From the NCBI GenBank assembly GCA_007135385.1, contig SLIY01000189.1, positions 1-9,150 of the forward strand: a stretch of DNA of 9,150 nucleotides, in the 5' to 3' direction. Under the pieces are notes generated by a model that saw only the letters and a program-made list of their open reading frames with translations, was not told the DNA's origin and did not search any database. Shown piece after piece: positions 6,502 through 9,150 of the stretch (its first letter is position 1; every line of letters begins with the position of its first letter). Origin of the DNA: Leptolyngbyaceae cyanobacterium CSSed165cm_216. Lineage in GTDB: Bacteria > Cyanobacteriota > Cyanobacteriia > Phormidesmidales > Phormidesmidaceae. A program made the translations under genes and the position numbers.

Positions 6502-6747
6502 CTGAAAGCGTCAGGAATCACCAACGTCGGCAGTCTGTCTGGCCTGCGCTACGGCTACACCATCACCCACCCCAACGGTGTCGTGTTTGATCGCACCGTG
6601 GGTTACGTGGCCACCGATGGTGAGCAAGTCTATGTCTTTGTCACCGGGGTAATCAGCGGTGACCCCACAGGTTTCTTTGCAAAAGACTCCGATCTGTCTA
6701 CCTTTGAACCCCACCTGGCCACCATCACTAAAGGACTTCAGCTATGA
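6502..6747 (+). pseudogene. C-terminal fragment of an unrecognised protein
   Basis: An 81-codon open stretch beginning LKASGITNVG and ending ITKGLQL-stop (TGA 6745-6747), with TAA directly before it and no start codon in a suitable place. The composition (GYTITHP, GVVFDRTVGYVATDGEQVY, FEPHLATITKGL) is that of a real folded protein C-terminus with alternating beta strands and a closing helix, distantly like PsbP/DcrB-type domains. The family is not identified with confidence. It is likely the remnant of a gene whose 5' part was deleted. The next fragment continues in the same frame after the TGA. Confidence 0.55.
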
Positions 6748-6882
6748 CCGGTGCCGACGGGGCAACCGCTGTCGCAACTGCACAATGTCGGCCCGTTTCA
6801 GTTCAGCCCCCGAGGTGACTTCCTGATGGCCCAGGGACAGAAGGTGCAGCTCTGGCAACCCTCCAGCAGCCTGGCGCGATAG
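6748..6882 (+). pseudogene. Terminal WD40-repeat fragment
   Basis: 44 codons open to TAG (6880-6882), starting PVPTGQPLSQLHNVGPFQF. FSPRGDFLMAQGQKVQLW (about codons 19-36) has the F-S-P-x-G-x-x-L-x-x-x-G-x-x-V-x-L-W pattern of the last blade of a WD40 beta-propeller. Only one repeat remains and there is no start codon with a ribosome site, so this is the 3' remnant of a larger WD40 gene. It follows the preceding fragment in the same reading frame, separated only by TGA. Confidence 0.6.
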
Positions 6883-6918
6883 CTGCGGAACTCAGCCGTC
6901 ACCATTTCTGTAACCGCG

Positions 6919-6947
6919 CCCTAGCCACCGTCCCTGGTTGGCTAGGG
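6919..6947. repeat. Hairpin, 9-bp perfect stem
   Basis: CCCTAGCCA (6919-6927) pairs with TGGCTAGGG (6939-6947) across 11 bases. It is not followed by a T-tract on either strand. It lies just after the WD40 remnant and may have been part of that gene's end. Confidence 0.6.
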
Positions 6948-6989
6948 TAGAAAAACACCTCCACCTAGTGACCTGTTGACCCTCAATTT

Positions 6990-7025
6990 GTAGGTTGGGT
7001 TCTGCTATCGCGCCACCCAACCTAC
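6990..7025. repeat. GTAGGTTGGGT hairpin, intergenic repeat
   Basis: GTAGGTTGGGT (6990-7000) and ACCCAACCTAC (7015-7025) form an 11-bp perfect stem with a 14-base loop. The GTAGGTTGGGT/ACCCAACCTAC core is a familiar dispersed palindrome of cyanobacterial intergenic DNA. No T-tract follows. Confidence 0.8.
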
Positions 7026-7094
7026 GCGAACTGGGTTTCAGACTTCCCCTAGTCGCCCAGAGCATTGTGAGGCCAGCTCGAAACTACCCCATCA

Positions 7095-7121
7095 AAACCC
7101 GAAACCCGAAACCCGAAACCG
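7095..7121. repeat. Heptanucleotide tandem repeat (AAACCCG)n
   Basis: Three perfect copies of AAACCCG (7095-7115) are followed by a degenerate AAACCG, ending five bases before the next gene's ATG. Heptamer tandem repeats (STRR type) are known from filamentous cyanobacteria. The array occupies the ribosome-binding position, so the downstream gene has no Shine-Dalgarno. Confidence 0.8.
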
Positions 7122-7125
7122 TCCT

Positions 7126-7995
7126 ATGTCTTCACTAACCGCTTCAACCAAAGCCTTACTCACGCTGCTGGTCTTGGGCAGCCTGACCGCCAGTGCTGTC
7201 GCCTGCGCCCCCATGCCCGATGCCAACACCCCGCCCTCCCCTGGGGAAACTGGGGGCTCTGACTCTACCACCGAGCCGATTACCGACAATTGGGAGGAAG
7301 CCACCATAGACGAGGTGCTCACACCAGAAGTGCAAGATCGCATTTTGCAAACCGTTGCCATCGAAGTCGATCGCCCCGCCACCGACCTCCGCATTGCCGC
7401 CGCCGAAACCGCCACTTTTAACGGCTGCATGGGCATCTACGAGCCAGATCAAGTCTGTACCATGATTGCCATTTTTGGCCTGCGAGTCGTCGTCACCGAC
7501 GGCGACCAAAGTTGGGTCTACCACACTCACCAAGACGGCGAGGCAGCCGTGCAAAACCTCACCGCCAGCGGCAGCCGCAACGGCCTGATTCCTGACTTCA
7601 TTCCTGAGTCAGGGTCCGATGCTGAGCCCGACCCAGAAGCACACATCTTTCGCTCAGTCGAGTCTGGCGGTCGGGGGGGCTACGCCCAACCAACCGTACT
7701 GCTAGAGGACGGGCGACTGCTCCAGAAAGAAAACGGCACCGTAAGGGCTGAAGCCCAGCTGTCGCCAGAGGAATTGACCGCCTTTCAGCAGGTGCTAGAA
7801 GATCAGCGCTTCCCCAACCTGCACCGTATGCGCTACGTCACCGATGCGGCCTTTGCCGACTATCCCACCGTTCGTCTGTCGGTTCGGCACCTGCAAACGG
7901 AATACCTTGATCTAGCCATTGACGATGCCCCCGAGGCTCTCCAGGCGATTGTCCAAGCCTGGGAAGCGCTGGTGACTGAGGCGGAGTGGGAATAA
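7126..7995 (+). CDS. Probable secreted lipoprotein of unknown function
   Basis: 289 aa. The N-terminus has K9, a hydrophobic core (LLTLLVLGSL, 11-20) and a lipobox-like AVAC ending at C27; alanine at -3 makes the lipobox non-ideal, so a signal peptidase I substrate is possible. A low-complexity acidic, proline-rich linker (29-57) leads to a first domain (about 60-150) with a C101-C111 pair in NGCMGIYEPDQVC and FGLRVVVTDGDQSWVYHTHQDG. A second domain (about 185-285) contains VLLEDGRLLQ, LSPEELTAFQQVLEDQRFPNL and a closing helix IDDAPEALQAIVQAWEALV. Proteins with this two-part layout are found in cyanobacteria; no function is known to me. ATG 7126 is preceded by heptamer repeats rather than a ribosome site, and no clear promoter was found. 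It stands alone between remnants of other genes. Confidence 0.85.
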   Translation: MSSLTASTKALLTLLVLGSLTASAVACAPMPDANTPPSPGETGGSDSTTEPITDNWEEATIDEVLTPEVQDRILQTVAIEVDRPATDLRIAAAETATFNGCMGIYEPDQVCTMIAIFGLRVVVTDGDQSWVYHTHQDGEAAVQNLTASGSRNGLIPDFIPESGSDAEPDPEAHIFRSVESGGRGGYAQPTVLLEDGRLLQKENGTVRAEAQLSPEELTAFQQVLEDQRFPNLHRMRYVTDAAFADYPTVRLSVRHLQTEYLDLAIDDAPEALQAIVQAWEALVTEAEWE

Positions 7996-8010
7996 TCCCA
8001 GCTAACCTCA

Positions 8011-8037
8011 CCTTTTCCCTTTTCCCTTCTCTCTTTT
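8011..8037. repeat. 27-base pure pyrimidine tract
   Basis: An unbroken C/T run containing CCCTTTT-type heptamer copies, beginning 15 bases after the lipoprotein stop. It resembles short tandem repeat tracts found between cyanobacterial genes. No terminator stem precedes it. Confidence 0.7.
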
Positions 8038-8042
8038 GCAAT

Positions 8043-8108
8043 ATGACAAACGTCTTCTCCTCCCCCCTGCTGGCCCTAACCCTGAGTGGCTTTTTGATCG
8101 CCAGTTGA
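8043..8108 (+). pseudogene. N-terminal signal-sequence fragment of a lost lipoprotein gene
   Basis: ATG 8043 opens 21 codons, MTNVFSSPLLALTLSGFLIAS, then TGA. The last residues (L-I-A-S) are a good lipobox up to the position where cysteine (TGC or TGT) is expected; the codon there is TGA. Everything downstream belongs to a different frame and a different protein. The likeliest reading is a deletion that joined a lipoprotein signal sequence to the 3' end of another gene. It may be chance, since the stretch is short and no ribosome site is present. Confidence 0.35.
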
Positions 8109-8208
8109 CGAGTATGCTGCCGTCAAGCGGGCCGCCTACGCCCAGCACCCGGCAGATATTGCTGCCTACAGCGACAGCAAACACGCCTGGATTCAAACGG
8201 TACCTGCC
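8107..8208 (+). pseudogene. GrpB/UPF0157-like C-terminal fragment
   Basis: 34 codons in the frame of the following gene read DEYAAVKRAAYAQHP and then ADIAAYSDSKHAWIQTV. The Y-x-x-(L/V)-K-R ... A-x-x-x-P-x-D-x-x-A-Y-x-x-x-K-x-x-(F/W)-I pattern is that of the C-terminal helix pair of GrpB-family (nucleotidyltransferase-fold) proteins. An in-frame TGA at 8095-8097 and the absence of any start codon mean it is not expressed by itself. Its own stop is missing: the frame continues directly into the ATG at 8209. Family assignment is from remembered motif spacing and is moderate. Confidence 0.5.
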
Positions 8209-8949
8209 ATGGCTCACCCTGACCTCCAATCCCTATTAAATTCCTTGTTGACCGATTTGCGTGCTCAGGTGGATTCGAGCTATCGAGACCGCATCGCCAC
8301 CCTTTTCAATGTGGATGTGCAGGACTTTCTGGGGGTGCCTACTCCCAAGATACGGCAACTGTCTGCTCAGTATTCCAGACAGATGCGTCACCTATCGCTG
8401 CCTGAAGTGCTGACACGCTGCGAAGTCCTATTGCAGTCGGGGATATACGAATGCAGGCTGATCGCCTTTGACTGGAGCTTTCGCCGCAGTGCTCACCTAG
8501 ACGCCCACCATTTCGACCGATTCGAGTCCTGGCTGCGCCAGTATGTCAACGGTTGGCCCGACTGTGATGATCTGTGTACCCACTCCCTGGGCTTAGTCGT
8601 CGCCACATTTCCAGGGGTAGCCCAGCGGGTGATCCCCTGGACGGGGGACGCCAATCCCTGGCTGCGCCGGGCCGCTGCCGTTAGCCTGATCTATGGTCTG
8701 CGGCGGGGGCTGCTGCTGGCGGAGGCGCTGATGGTGGCGGAATGCCTGCTGGAGGAGGAGGACGAGCTGGTGCAAAAAGGCTGTGGCTGGATGCTGAAAG
8801 CAGCCAGCAAGTCTTACCCTGATGATGTGTTTAAGTTTGTATTGCGCTACCAGGGGCAACTGCCCCGGTCAGTGGTGCGCACTGCGATCGCTAAACTCTC
8901 AGATTCCCAACGACAGCAGGTCCTGAAACACAAAGCGACCTCCTGCTAA
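8209..8949 (+). CDS. DNA alkylation repair protein, AlkD-like glycosylase
   Basis: AlkD-type HEAT-repeat DNA glycosylase, 246 aa, which removes N3- and N7-alkylated purines from DNA in the cytoplasm. The family start FLGVPTPKIRQLS (40-52) is present, followed by helical repeats. Residues matching the catalytic set of Bacillus cereus AlkD (W109, D113, R148, W187) are visible with near-identical spacing: W116 and D120 in GWPDCDD, R153/R154 in NPWLRRAAAV, and W194 in GCGWMLKAA. The C-terminal segment LPRSVVRTAIAKLS also fits the family. ATG 8209 is the only usable start: the open frame continues upstream to 8098 but holds no ATG, GTG or TTG and encodes a foreign remnant. There is no good ribosome-binding site. 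Its normal upstream region appears to have been replaced by a deletion junction, so expression may be altered. Confidence 0.9.
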   Translation: MAHPDLQSLLNSLLTDLRAQVDSSYRDRIATLFNVDVQDFLGVPTPKIRQLSAQYSRQMRHLSLPEVLTRCEVLLQSGIYECRLIAFDWSFRRSAHLDAHHFDRFESWLRQYVNGWPDCDDLCTHSLGLVVATFPGVAQRVIPWTGDANPWLRRAAAVSLIYGLRRGLLLAEALMVAECLLEEEDELVQKGCGWMLKAASKSYPDDVFKFVLRYQGQLPRSVVRTAIAKLSDSQRQQVLKHKATSC

Positions 8950-8962
8950 TCCATAGCGTTCT

Positions 8963-9079
8963 ATGCAGACAACGCTGTTTGAGCGTCTACAGCCGGTTTT
9001 GGTTCTGCTGTCGGTAGCGGTGGGGCTGGGGTTAGGGAGGTGCCCCCAAATAACTCCCCCCAAGAATGGCTTAGACTAG
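8963..9079 (+). pseudogene. ACR3-like transporter N-terminal fragment
   Basis: ATG 8963 opens 38 codons ending at TAG 9077-9079. The first ~25 residues (MQTTLFERLQPVLVLL then SVAVGLGLG) resemble the opening and first membrane helix of ACR3/bile-acid-symporter-fold arsenite efflux proteins, which commonly begin with an E-R-L-Q motif. After G25 the sequence becomes RCPQITPPKNGLD, which is not transporter-like. The gene appears cut near 9035-9040, possibly by insertion of the element or gene to its right. It starts 13 bases after the AlkD stop. Short match, so the family is tentative. Confidence 0.45.
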
Positions 9080-9101
9080 ATCCAGTAAATTGTCATGTGT
9101 G

Positions 9102-9150
9102 ATGATGATGTTACTCGATCAAGTCAAAGCCACCCTCAGGGATGCCGCCC
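9102..9150 (+). CDS. 5' end of an unidentified gene running off the window
   Basis: Three consecutive ATG codons (9102, 9105, 9108) open a frame reading MMMLLDQVKATLRDAA to the window edge; a GTG at 9099 is also in frame, and an upstream TAG (9072-9074) bounds it. An amphipathic N-terminal helix is all that can be seen. A transposase is one possibility given the broken gene to its left, but 16 residues cannot settle it. No ribosome-binding site is evident. Confidence 0.3.
   Translation, partial: MMMLLDQVKATLRDAA

Noticed and set aside
1..9150. CRISPR array, tRNA or rRNA genes, toxin-antitoxin or phage modules.
   Set aside because: No regularly spaced repeats, tRNA acceptor/T-loop pattern, rRNA motifs or matching small gene pairs were seen on either strand.

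Overview
The window looks like the chromosome of a cyanobacterium. It carries nine copies of the HIP1 octamer GCGATCGC (first bases 1174, 1644, 2620, 2965, 3745, 3992, 5222, 5505, 8884), a paired M16 protease operon of cyanobacterial type, a TASHLP-type phosphohexomutase, and intergenic hairpin repeats of the GTAGGGTG...CACCCTAC and GTAGGTTGGGT...ACCCAACCTAC kinds common in cyanobacteria. The GC-rich coding sequence and many decayed gene pieces would suit a filamentous Leptolyngbya-like lineage, but the genus cannot be fixed from this sequence.

Layout: 1-265 holds a 6S RNA gene not marked by any ORF, with a -10 box, a 185-nt folded body (39-223) and a strong intrinsic terminator (230-264). 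266-658 is non-coding and carries a 17-bp-arm inverted repeat, a perfect 16-bp palindrome and a short tandem repeat upstream of the protease genes. 659-3288 encodes two M16 peptidase subunits: the first keeps the zinc site (HFLEH), the second has lost it but keeps the RGLAY motif, so together they should make one active heterodimer. 3289-3754 holds a terminator-like hairpin and a ~175-bp fold-back repeat. 3755-6350 is a probable two-gene unit: a phosphohexomutase resembling the Slr1334 glucose-1,6-bisphosphate synthase type, then, 10 nt later, an AI-2E family membrane protein.

6351-9150 is mixed. Two intact genes (an unrecognised probable lipoprotein, and an AlkD-like DNA alkylation repair protein) lie among at least five gene fragments: the C-terminus of an unknown protein, a terminal WD40 repeat, a lipoprotein-like signal sequence that stops at its lipobox cysteine position, a GrpB-like C-terminus reading into the AlkD start codon, and an ACR3-like N-terminus. 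An open frame of unknown identity runs off the right end.

I see no defence island, CRISPR array, phage module or clearly new multi-gene system. The best leads are the 6S RNA, the phosphohexomutase subtype, the protease-upstream palindrome, the fold-back repeat, and the decayed gene junctions.
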